Assembly: GCA_964482425.1 (NCBI GenBank)
Contig: CAYZXN010000167.1
Coordinates: 1 to 22,675 of the forward strand
DNA: 22,675 nt
Origin: WHTF01 sp964482425
Lineage (GTDB): Bacteria > Desulfobacterota > Binatia > UBA9968
Direction: 5' to 3'
Positions 1 through 7,558 of the stretch are shown here, piece by piece (the stretch's first letter is position 1; every line of letters starts with the position of its first letter). The notes below the pieces were generated by a model. That model was not told the DNA's origin, did not search any database, and was given only the letters and a program-made list of their open reading frames with translations. The position numbers and the translations under genes are program-made.

Positions 1-833
1 TCTCCGACGGCGAGCAGCGGCGCACCGGCTTCATCAACCACATTCTCGCGGCGTTCGACGGCATCGATCTCGAGCACGAAGCGGTGAAACAGGTCTATCG
101 CCGTCGCGAGCAGCCGCGCCCGGTGCCGCGCGTGGTGGGCAAAATCAAACGGCGCGCGGCGGCCATCGTCGAAGATCTCCGTTTCGCCAAAGCGCAGACG
201 CGCAAGCCGATCAAAATGGACGTGCCGGGTCCGATGACGGTGGTGGACAGCACGCTGGACGAGCATTACAAAGACGAGGCCGCCCTGGCAATGGATGTGG
301 CGGCCGCGCTCAATGAGGAGCTCCGCGACCTTCAGGCCACGGGCTGCGACGTGCTGGAGATCGATGAACCGGCGATGACCCGCTACCATGAAAAGGTCTT
401 CGACTACGGCGCGAAGGCCCTCGACCGCTGCTTGGAAGGTATTCACATTCCTACAGTGGTTCACCTCTGCTACGGATATCCGGGCGGCGCCGGCACGCAG
501 CACCAATACGAATATCCGGAACTGCTCGAAGAATTGATGAAAACGAAAATCGGCGGCTTCGGCGTCGAGTTCGCGCGCAGCAATTACGATCCGGCGGTGC
601 TATCGATCGCCAAAGGCCGCATCGTGATGTTCGGCTGCGTCGACCCCGGCGACACCCCCGTGCCAGCCGTCCCTAAAGTCGTCGAGCGCGTGCGCACAGC
701 GCTCAAGTATATCGAGCCCGACAAGTTGTGGCTCGCTCCCGACTGCGGCCTGATGACGATCAGCCGGGAGCTGGCCAACGCAAAAGCTCGCCTGCTCGTC
801 GATGTTGCAATAGAAGTGCGCCGGACGATCTAA
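1..833 (+). CDS. Core methionine synthase (MetE-like) family protein, 5' end missing
   Basis: The open frame runs in from the left edge, so the start is outside the window; about 276 codons are visible, ending in TAA. The family transfers a methyl group to a thiol such as homocysteine through a zinc-bound thiolate. The fragment opens with the family's DGEQRRTGF motif and continues with DVPGPMTVVD and EIDEPAM. All four zinc ligands of the MetE C-terminal barrel can be placed: His and Cys in VVHLCYG, Glu in GVEFARS, and Cys in APDCG. The fold and zinc site are therefore intact. It resembles the short 'methionine synthase II' proteins of about 370 residues that lack the MetE N-terminal half, but this cannot be proven because the start is cut off. 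The methyl donor and true substrate cannot be read from sequence. A small zinc-ribbon gene follows 18 bp downstream on the same strand. Confidence 0.85.
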   Translation, partial: SDGEQRRTGFINHILAAFDGIDLEHEAVKQVYRRREQPRPVPRVVGKIKRRAAAIVEDLRFAKAQTRKPIKMDVPGPMTVVDSTLDEHYKDEAALAMDVAAALNEELRDLQATGCDVLEIDEPAMTRYHEKVFDYGAKALDRCLEGIHIPTVVHLCYGYPGGAGTQHQYEYPELLEELMKTKIGGFGVEFARSNYDPAVLSIAKGRIVMFGCVDPGDTPVPAVPKVVERVRTALKYIEPDKLWLAPDCGLMTISRELANAKARLLVDVAIEVRRTI

Positions 834-851
834 CAAGAGAACCCGAGATCC

Positions 852-1124
852 ATGCAGGCAAAGAAGCCGAGTCAAAAACTCCCGCGCAAGAAGACACCCG
901 TATGCCCAGAGTGCGGCTCTGCGGATGTGATACCGATAGTGCACGGTATCCCTACCGCGGCGCTTCAGAAAGCCATCGATGAAGGCAGGGCGGTGATCGC
1001 CGACCGCGAAGAATGGGAGGGCCTGAGCGAATGGTACTGCAAAACCTGCGGCTGCGATTGGAGCGGCGAATGGCGCAGGTTTAAAATACCCGGCGGAGTT
1101 AACGCCACCCGGAGTAGGAAGTGA
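852..1124 (+). CDS. Small zinc-ribbon protein of unknown function
   Basis: A 90-residue protein with a basic, Lys-rich N-terminus and a four-cysteine zinc ribbon: CPECG at residues 18-22 and CKTCG at 63-67. The segment between them (IVHGIPTAALQKAIDEG, then an acidic stretch and a WYC) follows a layout seen in many short uncharacterised bacterial zinc-ribbon proteins. The ATG is 18 bp after the MetE-like stop codon, so the two are probably co-transcribed; the upstream sequence has only a weak purine-rich ribosome site. No enzymatic motif is visible. A nucleic-acid or protein-binding role is possible but is only inferred from the ribbon. The last residues are basic. Confidence 0.7.
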   Translation: MQAKKPSQKLPRKKTPVCPECGSADVIPIVHGIPTAALQKAIDEGRAVIADREEWEGLSEWYCKTCGCDWSGEWRRFKIPGGVNATRSRK

Positions 1125-1174
1125 AGCACGCCCGCGGTTCTGCGGTGCAGGCTCGGAACGAGCAGTAGAGTATT

Positions 1175-1828
1175 TTAGCGGGTGCCAAGGGGAGCGCATT
1201 GTATGCCGGCGCCCTCGTCTGGCAGCAGGACCGTGATGCACTGAAATGTCTGGCCGTCCGGCGCGTGCACCATGGCGAACTTTTGTTGATCGATGACGGT
1301 ATAATTACCCACCCGGGCTTCTGCCAGAGACGCGCCGCCAGCTGGTGAGGCGGAGGAAAATGCATCGATCGCGAGATATAAGAGGCCGATTGTGGCGACG
1401 CCCTCTATCATCTGCTGCGGTTCCGCGCCCCCCGGTGCTGCGAGCCGGCCGACCTGCTTCTTGATGAGCGCCGCCAAGCTATCGATATCCGTATCCATCT
1501 TGACCAGCTCTTGCTTCATTTCTGTAAGCCGCTCCGGTCGCAGCGAGCTCTCATTCAAAGCGATCGAGTACTCCGTCCTTTTGATGTCGAGTTCCACCAG
1601 GCGGTTGAACTCTTTGGATCCACCCATGGTGGCCATATGCGTACCTTTAAGTGAGTCGCCCAATCTTTGACGCTCCGGCCAGCGTGCCGGCTGGCCGGCA
1701 AGGCGCGCCATCTCGTCGTGGTAACCACTGAGGCCGGTGACCAAGGTCATCCCCGGACTGACTGTTGCGTTGGAACAGGCGGCCAGCAACATCGGCAGTA
1801 ATAGATAGCACCATTTAGCGATTTCCAT
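1175..1828 (-). CDS. Predicted lipoprotein of unknown function
   Basis: A 217-residue protein starting at an ATG preceded by a good AAAGGA ribosome site. The N-terminus is a type II (lipoprotein) signal: a short charged start, the hydrophobic run YLLLPMLL, and lipobox LAAC with the acceptor cysteine at residue 18. This predicts lipid anchoring in the envelope. The mature part has a helical, charged middle (about residues 75-135, possible coiled coil) and a small-residue segment around 145-165 that may touch a membrane. It ends in a region with two cysteines (FQCITVLLPDEGAGIQCAPL). I do not recognise the family. It stands alone on the minus strand, convergent with the zinc-ribbon gene and divergent from the amidohydrolases. 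Confidence 0.65.
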   Translation of the reverse strand: MEIAKWCYLLLPMLLAACSNATVSPGMTLVTGLSGYHDEMARLAGQPARWPERQRLGDSLKGTHMATMGGSKEFNRLVELDIKRTEYSIALNESSLRPERLTEMKQELVKMDTDIDSLAALIKKQVGRLAAPGGAEPQQMIEGVATIGLLYLAIDAFSSASPAGGASLAEARVGNYTVIDQQKFAMVHAPDGQTFQCITVLLPDEGAGIQCAPLGTR

Positions 1829-2175
1829 GTGAGCATTCCTTTGACGAAGATTCGAAGCGGTCCGATTTTAACACAACGCGCGCAACGGTGGACATTATAG
1901 CGATCTTTGAATTCAATGGCGTAGCGCGCTTTCCAAACATTGCGCTGGAAGCTTGACTCCCAGTTATGCCTGGGGGAGAATCCGATCAATCAAAAGCAGC
2001 CGCACGAAGCCCGAATCAAGGAAATTAGGATGATCAGCGTAGATCTGTCGAACGGCACGGCGTAGCCGACATAGAACCGATAGAGAGCGCATACCAACAA
2101 GGTTCCTATTATTATAAAAATTTGCAAAATCATTGAAAAGACGATTTGCAGTCCAGTCGAAAGAGGAATTACACT
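1829..2175. other. Intergenic region between divergent genes
   Basis: This 347-bp stretch separates the minus-strand lipoprotein from the plus-strand amidohydrolase, so promoters for both should lie here. Its last 80 bases are clearly AT-rich (around 2100-2145, including a TATTATTATAAAAA run), which would suit a plus-strand promoter, but I see no convincing -35/-10 pair. A good AGAGGAA ribosome site lies just before 2176. No convincing small gene or RNA is visible. Confidence 0.4.
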
Positions 2176-3282
2176 ATGATCGACCACAGAATCATCGACG
2201 GCGACGGCCATGTCGTTGAAGACATCGCCACTATCTGGAAATACATGCCCAGCGAGTACGTCGGTAAAAGCTTTTCCGACGCCCGCGCAAGAAGCCCCTT
2301 TCCGCCCATCGATCACCTGCACAATGCCAATCGTCACTTCACGCCCAAAGGCGCCTTTGCCAACGTCGGCCGCGAAGGCTGGGAGCTTTTTCTTGAGGAC
2401 GTCGGCATCGGCACGACCGTGCTCTACACCAGCGCCGGACTTGCGTTCGGCAAAATCGTCAGCCGTGACTGGGCCATCGAACTGGCGCGCGCCTACAATA
2501 ATTGGATTTACGATACCTATCTCTGCAAGAGTCCGCGCTTCAAAGCCATGGGGTTGATTCCGCTGCAAGAGCCCGCGGAAGCGATCATCGAGCTGCGCCG
2601 CATTGTGCGCGATCTGGGCTTCAGTGGCGCGATGCTGCCGTCCATGGGCGTGAACATGCCGCACCTGGGGTCGCAGAAATACTGGCCCATCTATGGTGAA
2701 GCCGAGCGCCTGGGCTGCGCCATAGCGATTCACGGCGGCGCTCACGAAAATCTGCTCATGGACGACATGAGCCCTTATGCGGTGGCCAATGCGCTGGGGC
2801 ATCCGATGAGCCAGATGATCGGCTTCGCCGGGATTATCTTCAACGGCGTCTTCGACAAGTTTCCCGGTTTGCGTATCGGCTTCATGGAAGCGGGCTGCGC
2901 CTGGCTGCTCACCTGCATGGAACGATTTACCGGCTCGTGGGAAAGCCACGTGCAATACGATCCGCGCGGCCGCTTCCTGCAATTGAAAAAGGGCGAGAAG
3001 ATCATCGATTACATTCTGCGGCACATCGACGACGGCCGGATCTTTGTCGGTTGCGAAGGCGAAGAGCTCAGCATCGCCGAGGCGGTGCGGATCACCGGCA
3101 ACAAGCCGTACGTGTTTTCCACCGACTATCCGCACGAAGTTGATGCCGACACATGCAAGCATGAACTGGAAGAGCTTCGTGAAAACACCCAACTGAGCAC
3201 CGATGACAAAGAGGCTATCCTGTATGGCAACTCGCAACGTTTTTACCAGTTGCCGGTCTCCGTGCAGACGGCGGCATCATGA
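2176..3282 (+). CDS. Amidohydrolase-2 family metal-dependent hydrolase (first copy)
   Basis: A 368-residue TIM-barrel hydrolase of the ACMSD/LigW-like amidohydrolase-2 group (COG2159). The ATG at 2176 follows an AGAGGAA ribosome site. An in-frame TTG 30 bases earlier has no such site and was not used. The N-terminus carries the strand-1 metal motif DGDGHVVE (Asp10, His12). His186 in AIAIHGG and His209 in LGHP are the expected barrel histidines. Asp317 in FSTDYPHE is the expected terminal metal-binding or catalytic aspartate. The family catalyses hydrolysis or non-oxidative decarboxylation of small acids and aromatics; the substrate here is unknown. A paralogue about 60% identical by eye starts 95 bp downstream on the same strand, so they probably form one transcript. 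Confidence 0.88.
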   Translation: MIDHRIIDGDGHVVEDIATIWKYMPSEYVGKSFSDARARSPFPPIDHLHNANRHFTPKGAFANVGREGWELFLEDVGIGTTVLYTSAGLAFGKIVSRDWAIELARAYNNWIYDTYLCKSPRFKAMGLIPLQEPAEAIIELRRIVRDLGFSGAMLPSMGVNMPHLGSQKYWPIYGEAERLGCAIAIHGGAHENLLMDDMSPYAVANALGHPMSQMIGFAGIIFNGVFDKFPGLRIGFMEAGCAWLLTCMERFTGSWESHVQYDPRGRFLQLKKGEKIIDYILRHIDDGRIFVGCEGEELSIAEAVRITGNKPYVFSTDYPHEVDADTCKHELEELRENTQLSTDDKEAILYGNSQRFYQLPVSVQTAAS

Positions 3283-3377
3283 GCAAAGCGAAGGATTTGC
3301 GACCGAGACGGCCCGCGCATCTTGGGCTTCGCCTCCGATGAAAATTTCTCTGCGTCAATACCAAGGAGCCAAAACCC

Positions 3378-4469
3378 ATGACAGCCCGTAAACACAAAAT
3401 CATCGATGGCGACGGCCACGTCGTCGAGGATCACTCGGCCATCGCCGGGCGCATGCCCGAAGTCTATCGCGACCGTTTCGGCACGGCGCGGGGACCTTAT
3501 CCGCCCAACGATCACCTGCATGCGGCCAATGCGCACTACCTGCCGCCGGGAGCATTCGCGAAAGTAGGCCGGGAAGGCTGGATCGACTTTATGGAAGACG
3601 TCGGTCTTACCAGCGCCGTGCTCTATCCGACGAATGGCCTGTCATTCGGCCGGGTCGTCAGCCTCGACTGGGCCATCGAGCTGGCGCGCGCCTATAACGA
3701 TTGGATGCATGACGAATACTTGAGTAAGAGCTCGCGATTTCAAGCCTTGGGGTTGATCCCGCTGCAGGAACCCGCCGAGGCGGTCAAAGAGTTGCGACGG
3801 ATAGTCGGAGAGTTAGGTTTCTGCGGCGCCATGCTGCCAAGTACCGGAGTCATGGGCGCGCAGAACCATCTCGGCGATGATCGCTACTGGCCGATCTATG
3901 AGGAGGCCAATCGCCTGGGATGCTGTATTGGCATCCACGGCGGGGTGCACGATCATATGGGTCTGGACGACATGAGCCCTTATGCGCCGGTCAATGCGCT
4001 CGGCCATCCGTTCGGGCAGATGGTGAACTTTGCCGGCATTCTATTTAACGGCGTCTTCGATAAATACCCGCGGGTGAGATTCGGCTTTATGGAAGCCGGC
4101 TCGGGTTGGTTCGTCAATTGTATCGAACGCTTCGAGCGATCGTGGAACAGTCACGTGCAGTACGATCCACGCGGCCGGTTTTTAAAACTCCGGGAGAAGG
4201 AATCGATCACCGACTACGTCAGGCGCCATGTTGATGAGGGACGCATCTTCGTCGGGGTCGAAGGCGATGAGCTTACCCTGCCGTTCGCAGTCAGCGTGGT
4301 CGGCAACAAGCCGTTTATCTTCTCATCGGACTTTCCGCACGAGGTCAACAACGCAACCTGCAAGGCGGAGCTCGAAGAACTGGATGAAAATAAACGTCTT
4401 ACCCAACAAGACAAAGATGCCGTGCGCTACCGCAACGCGGAGAGGTTTTACGGCTTGCCGGCGAACTAA
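3378..4469 (+). CDS. Amidohydrolase-2 family metal-dependent hydrolase (second copy)
   Basis: A 363-residue paralogue of the preceding gene, co-linear along its length with only small differences, for example two extra residues after the GAMLPS motif (MGAQNH). The start ATG has an ideal AAGGAG ribosome site 9 bases upstream. The same metal-site motifs are kept: DGDGHVVED at the N-terminus, IGIHGG in the middle, ALGHP, and FSSDFPHEV near the C-terminus. Invariant blocks such as DWAIELARAYN, LGLIPLQEPAEA and DDMSPYA are shared with the first copy. The pair looks like an old tandem duplication, because the copies differ throughout while keeping all the catalytic positions I could place. They may form a heteromer or act on related substrates; this is inference. 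Confidence 0.88.
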   Translation: MTARKHKIIDGDGHVVEDHSAIAGRMPEVYRDRFGTARGPYPPNDHLHAANAHYLPPGAFAKVGREGWIDFMEDVGLTSAVLYPTNGLSFGRVVSLDWAIELARAYNDWMHDEYLSKSSRFQALGLIPLQEPAEAVKELRRIVGELGFCGAMLPSTGVMGAQNHLGDDRYWPIYEEANRLGCCIGIHGGVHDHMGLDDMSPYAPVNALGHPFGQMVNFAGILFNGVFDKYPRVRFGFMEAGSGWFVNCIERFERSWNSHVQYDPRGRFLKLREKESITDYVRRHVDEGRIFVGVEGDELTLPFAVSVVGNKPFIFSSDFPHEVNNATCKAELEELDENKRLTQQDKDAVRYRNAERFYGLPAN

Positions 4470-4555
4470 CAGACCACGCCCTTTGCGCGTGGCTAATTGT
4501 ACGCCGCTGTCGGCATCAACAAACCTTGCTCATCAACTGCGGTACACGAAGTCCG

Positions 4556-4747
4556 TTACTGTCGGTATTTTTTCTGAACGTTTGAATTTTTTTTGAGCCA
4601 GTTTTCAATGAGCTTCTTTTTGAAGCGCCACTGATTACCGACTTTGAAAGCCGGCAAATCTTTATCCGCCAACAAGCGATAAACCGTGAACTTGTCGACA
4701 TTGAGGTAAGCGGCCACTTGCTGAAGTGTCAGGAGTTGTTCTGGCAT
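4556..4747 (-). CDS. Excisionase-type helix-turn-helix protein
   Basis: A 63-residue protein that is almost entirely one winged helix-turn-helix of the excisionase/MerR-like HTH_17 type: LTLQQVAAYLNVDKFTVYRL forms the two helices, and LPAFKVGNQWRF is the typical wing, followed by a lysine-rich helix. The frame is open further upstream, but the ATG at 4747 begins the conserved domain and has an AAGAGGG ribosome site, so I use it. Proteins of this kind bind DNA as recombination directionality factors or small regulators. There is no integrase nearby, so a regulatory role is as likely as excision. It is convergent with the amidohydrolase pair. Confidence 0.75.
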   Translation of the reverse strand: MPEQLLTLQQVAAYLNVDKFTVYRLLADKDLPAFKVGNQWRFKKKLIENWLKKNSNVQKKYRQ

Positions 4748-5205
4748 GGTCGTGACCCTCTTGGGTGTTTTTCTCAATGCCGCTGACATGGCTCCTCGGC
4801 AGCGATTAGAGACTATGTAGCTCAGGACGTAGTGAATATGCCAATTATCGGGTAAGTTCAAGCTCATAATGGCAACGCGCGGAAATTTAGCGTCCGACGA
4901 GCTGCACCCAGCGAGATGTAAAAAAACTTTACAAATCCTGCTTCCCGAACGCCGCCTTACCTTCGCCCTTCAGGCACTATGTCACAGGGGAACGTTTGAC
5001 GATCTGTAGATCGAGGAGTGAGAGTGGAAGACTGACGGCCGATGGTTGGCTTGGCGCCAGCATTCCTCCCAGGTGTGGTATCTATCTTAGAAGCCAGTGT
5101 GCCCAGTCTGCTCAAGCCAGACGGCCCTGTTACCTTCTCTCTTGGCGGGCTCGGCTTTCGATCACTGTCGCGCTAAATACCCTGAACCTAGCGCTGAAGC
5201 GATCG
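4748..5205. other. Gene-free region upstream of the HTH gene
   Basis: Between the start of the HTH gene and the stop of the RidA gene lie 458 bp without a credible coding region. The short open frames here lack ribosome sites and recognisable composition. The only structure I can point to is the TGTAAA/TTTACA palindrome at 4917-4933. Confidence 0.4.
4917..4933. promoter_or_regulatory. Operator-like palindrome
   Basis: TGTAAA and TTTACA form a perfect 6+6 inverted repeat around AAAAC. It lies about 170 bp upstream of the HTH gene start in otherwise unstructured DNA. This fits a dimeric repressor site, but no matching second copy was seen and the AT-rich core raises the chance of coincidence. 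Confidence 0.25.
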
Positions 5206-5550
5206 TCACTTGGCCGCGCATATCGTAATTTCAACCAAGGTGCCCGGCGTTAGCGCGGCGCCCACCGCCGTGCGGGTAGGCAGGTTGGACCGATCTACCC
5301 ACGCCATCCACGCCTCGTTCATTTCGTCTTTAAGGCTGGCATCGGCCATGTAAACCGTGGCGCTGAGAATCCGCGATTTGTCGCTGCCGACCCGCGCGAG
5401 AACAGCGTCGATCTTGCGCAGTACCTGTTCGGTTTGGCCTTTCATCGGCAGCGATTTGTCATCGGCTACGGCTCCGGAAAGAAAGACCATATCTCCGAAC
5501 ACGACCGCGCTACAGTTCCATTCGCGCGGATTGATTCGTTGTATCTCCAT
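5206..5550 (-). CDS. RidA (YjgF/YER057c/UK114) family protein
   Basis: A 114-residue protein of the RidA family, small trimeric enzymes that hydrolyse reactive enamines/imines or related amides. The ATG at 5550 follows a good AAAGGAAT ribosome site. The frame runs a further 29 codons upstream into the amidase gene but has no start signal there. The family core is visible: FGDMVFLSGAVADD near residues 18-31, and the C-terminal block LPTRTAVGAALTPGTLVEI with the conserved anion-binding Arg at 93. This Arg is required for deaminase activity in true RidA. It is 53 bp downstream of the amidase stop on the same strand, so it probably handles or assists the amidase pathway. Confidence 0.87.
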   Translation of the reverse strand: MEIQRINPREWNCSAVVFGDMVFLSGAVADDKSLPMKGQTEQVLRKIDAVLARVGSDKSRILSATVYMADASLKDEMNEAWMAWVDRSNLPTRTAVGAALTPGTLVEITICAAK

Positions 5551-5603
5551 GCGTGATTCCTTTCTCCGGTCCTGAACGTGTAAAAGGATTGAAAGATTTG
5601 CTT

Positions 5604-6989
5604 TTAGAGCGGCGGCTTCTGTTCGTGCCATCTGCAATGCTGTTGGTACGTGTATCCGGCTCGCAGGATAGTCAGCTCGTCAAAGGGCTTACCGACCAGC
5701 TGCAATGCGATGGGCAAGCGATTGTCGGAAAACCCGCAAGGAACCGACAGGGTCGGCAGTCCGGTCAGGTTAAACGGCCCATGATATTCGGGCACGACAT
5801 GTTTAAATAGAGTGTCGATCGGCCCCACGTCCGCGAAGCGCGGCGCCGGTCCAGCCTGGCAAGGTAAGGCGAGGCAGTCCACGTTCTCGAAAACTTCGGC
5901 GAATTCCGCTTTAAGGCGGCTGCGCACGCGTTGGGCCTGAATATAGTCGGCGGAACCGGTGAGGATGCCTAGATAAATCCGCGCGCGCCGTTGGGCGGCG
6001 CCGGTCTTGAGCACCGCTGCGGCGTCTTTCTTATGCGCGGCCCAGAATTCGTTGTAATAGATCACCGCGTTGGCGATGGTTGCAAGTTTCAATGTCGGCA
6101 CCTTTACGTCTTCGATCCGCGCGCCCAGCGTTTTTAGTTCCTCAATGGCCTGGTCGACGCGCTTGATAACGATTGCTTCGGTGCGCGGAGCGCATTCTTC
6201 GATATACTGCCGCGGCACGCCGACAACCAATCCTTTCACGTCCTGGCGCAACGCGCCGGCATAGTCGCTCAACGGCGCTGGGCTAGAGGTAGGATCTTGG
6301 GGATCGTGCCCGGCGATAGCCTGCAGCATATGCGCGGTGTCTTCGACGGCGCGCGTCATGGGGCCGCAGTGATCCAGCGACCAGCTCAGCGGCGCCAGCC
6401 CGTAGCGACTGACGCGCCCATACGTGGCTTTGAGACCGGTGATGCCGCAAAATGCCGCCGGATTGCGAATCGACCCGGCGGTGTCCTCACCCAGAGAGCC
6501 CAGGCACAAGCCGCCGGAAACCGCCGCGCCGGAGCCGGTGCTCGAACCGCCGGTGATATGATCCGTGTTCCATGGATTGCGCGGCACTGGCAAATCACCA
6601 TCAGGCAAGCTGCTCATATGAAGCTTGCCCATTATGACAGCGCCGGCTTCACGGAGTTTTCTAACCGCTGTTGCATCACCGACTCCTTGGGTAAATTGCC
6701 TGATCCTCGCGGGCGCGCCGGCAACGTCAAGCTGATCTTTGACCGCAACGGGGATGCCGTGCATCGGCCCGCGCCAGTGGCCGGCCAGAACTTCGGCTTC
6801 GGCGACCCGCGCTTGCCGCAGCGCGCTGTCCGACATCAAATCGATATACGCGTGAAGGCTGCCATCGACCGCCGCGATACGCTGCAAAACCGCTTGCGTC
6901 AGTTCGACCGGAGACAGGGTTCGACTTTTAATGAGCTTTTGAGCCTCGTCGATTGTCAAATAATAGAGGGGCTTTTCTCCGACTCTCAT
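5604..6989 (-). CDS. Amidase-signature family hydrolase (GatA/AtzE-like)
   Basis: A 461-residue amidase-signature enzyme, within the usual size range of the family. The start has a textbook AAGGAGG ribosome site 6 bases before the ATG. The Ser-cisSer-Lys triad is complete: Lys84 in VAVKDQLD, cis-Ser149 in TGGSSTGSGAAV, and nucleophile Ser173 in EDTAGSIRNPAAF. The product hydrolyses a C-N amide bond, but the substrate cannot be read from sequence. The small gene just upstream looks like a GatC/AtzG-type partner and a RidA gene follows. That order recalls amidases acting on small nitrogen compounds, such as the carboxybiuret hydrolase AtzE with AtzG, more than the tRNA amidotransferase, because no GatB is present. 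There is no signal peptide, so it acts in the cytoplasm. Confidence 0.87.
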   Translation of the reverse strand: MRVGEKPLYYLTIDEAQKLIKSRTLSPVELTQAVLQRIAAVDGSLHAYIDLMSDSALRQARVAEAEVLAGHWRGPMHGIPVAVKDQLDVAGAPARIRQFTQGVGDATAVRKLREAGAVIMGKLHMSSLPDGDLPVPRNPWNTDHITGGSSTGSGAAVSGGLCLGSLGEDTAGSIRNPAAFCGITGLKATYGRVSRYGLAPLSWSLDHCGPMTRAVEDTAHMLQAIAGHDPQDPTSSPAPLSDYAGALRQDVKGLVVGVPRQYIEECAPRTEAIVIKRVDQAIEELKTLGARIEDVKVPTLKLATIANAVIYYNEFWAAHKKDAAAVLKTGAAQRRARIYLGILTGSADYIQAQRVRSRLKAEFAEVFENVDCLALPCQAGPAPRFADVGPIDTLFKHVVPEYHGPFNLTGLPTLSVPCGFSDNRLPIALQLVGKPFDELTILRAGYTYQQHCRWHEQKPPL

Positions 6990-7034
6990 GGCAAGCCTCC
7001 TTTTTCAGTTTGGTAAATTCACTCTCTTAAGCTT

Positions 7035-7226
7035 TTACTCAACCGTTCTTTCCGGCCGAAACACCGGACCTAACTCCTCCGCGCCAAGATCGACGGAGTG
7101 CAGCGTCTTGATGTTGTCCATATAGAGCTCGATGATTCGAGCGAACTGTTCAAGGTCGTCTTTTGGGGCTTCCAGCCCTTCGCGCGCCAATAGCGCCGTC
7201 AAACTGCGCTCAATCGCTTTGTCCAT
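7035..7226 (-). CDS. Small GatC/AtzG-like putative amidase partner subunit
   Basis: A 63-residue acidic helical protein starting at an ATG with a GAGGTGAG ribosome site. It ends 45 bp before the amidase gene on the same strand. The pattern is two helices followed by a LHSVDLGAEELGPVFRPE tail. This resembles the GatC/AtzG family, whose members wrap around an amidase-signature subunit and present an extended C-terminal segment containing a proline-rich end. Similarity is by layout and local motif only; the identity is an inference from size, context and the tail. It is likely the first gene of the operon that continues with the amidase and RidA. Confidence 0.6.
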   Translation of the reverse strand: MDKAIERSLTALLAREGLEAPKDDLEQFARIIELYMDNIKTLHSVDLGAEELGPVFRPERTVE

Positions 7227-7487
7227 ACGTTCTCACCTCTGTAAATTTGGCAGATCCATTCCCTTACTGGCGCGACTGTATCTCTCATGGCGCGCTTGCG
7301 TCAAGTTTTCTCGAAAAACGGCTGTGGTCGGTTGAATCGCACTCGCGTTATTGACGACGCCCTTGAGGCTGCCGGCCTGGCGGTAAACGATGCAAGGATT
7401 GGCAAAAGTGTTACGCCTTTTTCAATAAGACGGCCGAAGGGCACCCGTAACGGCTCGCAACCTCGCGCAAGCTTCCATTCTGGATAG

Positions 7488-7503
7488 TGGCATAACGCTT
7501 GCT
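7488..7503 (+). promoter_or_regulatory. Sigma-54 (-24/-12) promoter
   Basis: The sequence TGGCATAACGCTTGCT matches the sigma-54 consensus TGGCAC-N5-TTGCW with one mismatch (T for C after TGGCA) and the exact GG-to-GC spacing. Transcription would start near 7514, about 45 bases before the kinase ATG at 7559. It sits in a 332-bp intergenic region (7227-7558) between the divergent amidase operon and the sensor operon. A sigma-54 promoter requires an enhancer-binding ATPase; none is encoded in the window. The position also argues against the alternative TTG kinase start at 7499, which would lie inside the promoter. Confidence 0.65.
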
Positions 7504-7558
7504 GTCTTTGCCGTCGGCCCGGCGAGCTCGTCAGGTGCTATGCCAAAGTTATCGCGAG

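Noticed and set aside
1990..3237. Minus-strand open frame (415 codons) opposite the first amidohydrolase
   Set aside because: Antisense shadow; the plus-strand protein is clearly conserved and has a ribosome site.
3279..3341. A 20-codon frame beginning with an ATGA overlap at the end of the first amidohydrolase
   Set aside because: No ribosome site, Arg-rich junk-like product, and no homologue recognised; the overlap is probably chance.
4474..4492. Hairpin CCACGC/GCGTGG after the second amidohydrolase as a rho-independent terminator
   Set aside because: The stem is only 6 bp and is not followed by a T-run, so it was not listed as a terminator.
6297..7016. Plus-strand open frame opposite the amidase
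   Set aside because: Antisense to the amidase catalytic core, with no ribosome site or recognisable motif.
7499..7558. TTG start for the sensor kinase 20 codons upstream
   Set aside because: It falls inside the sigma-54 promoter and would not be on the transcript.
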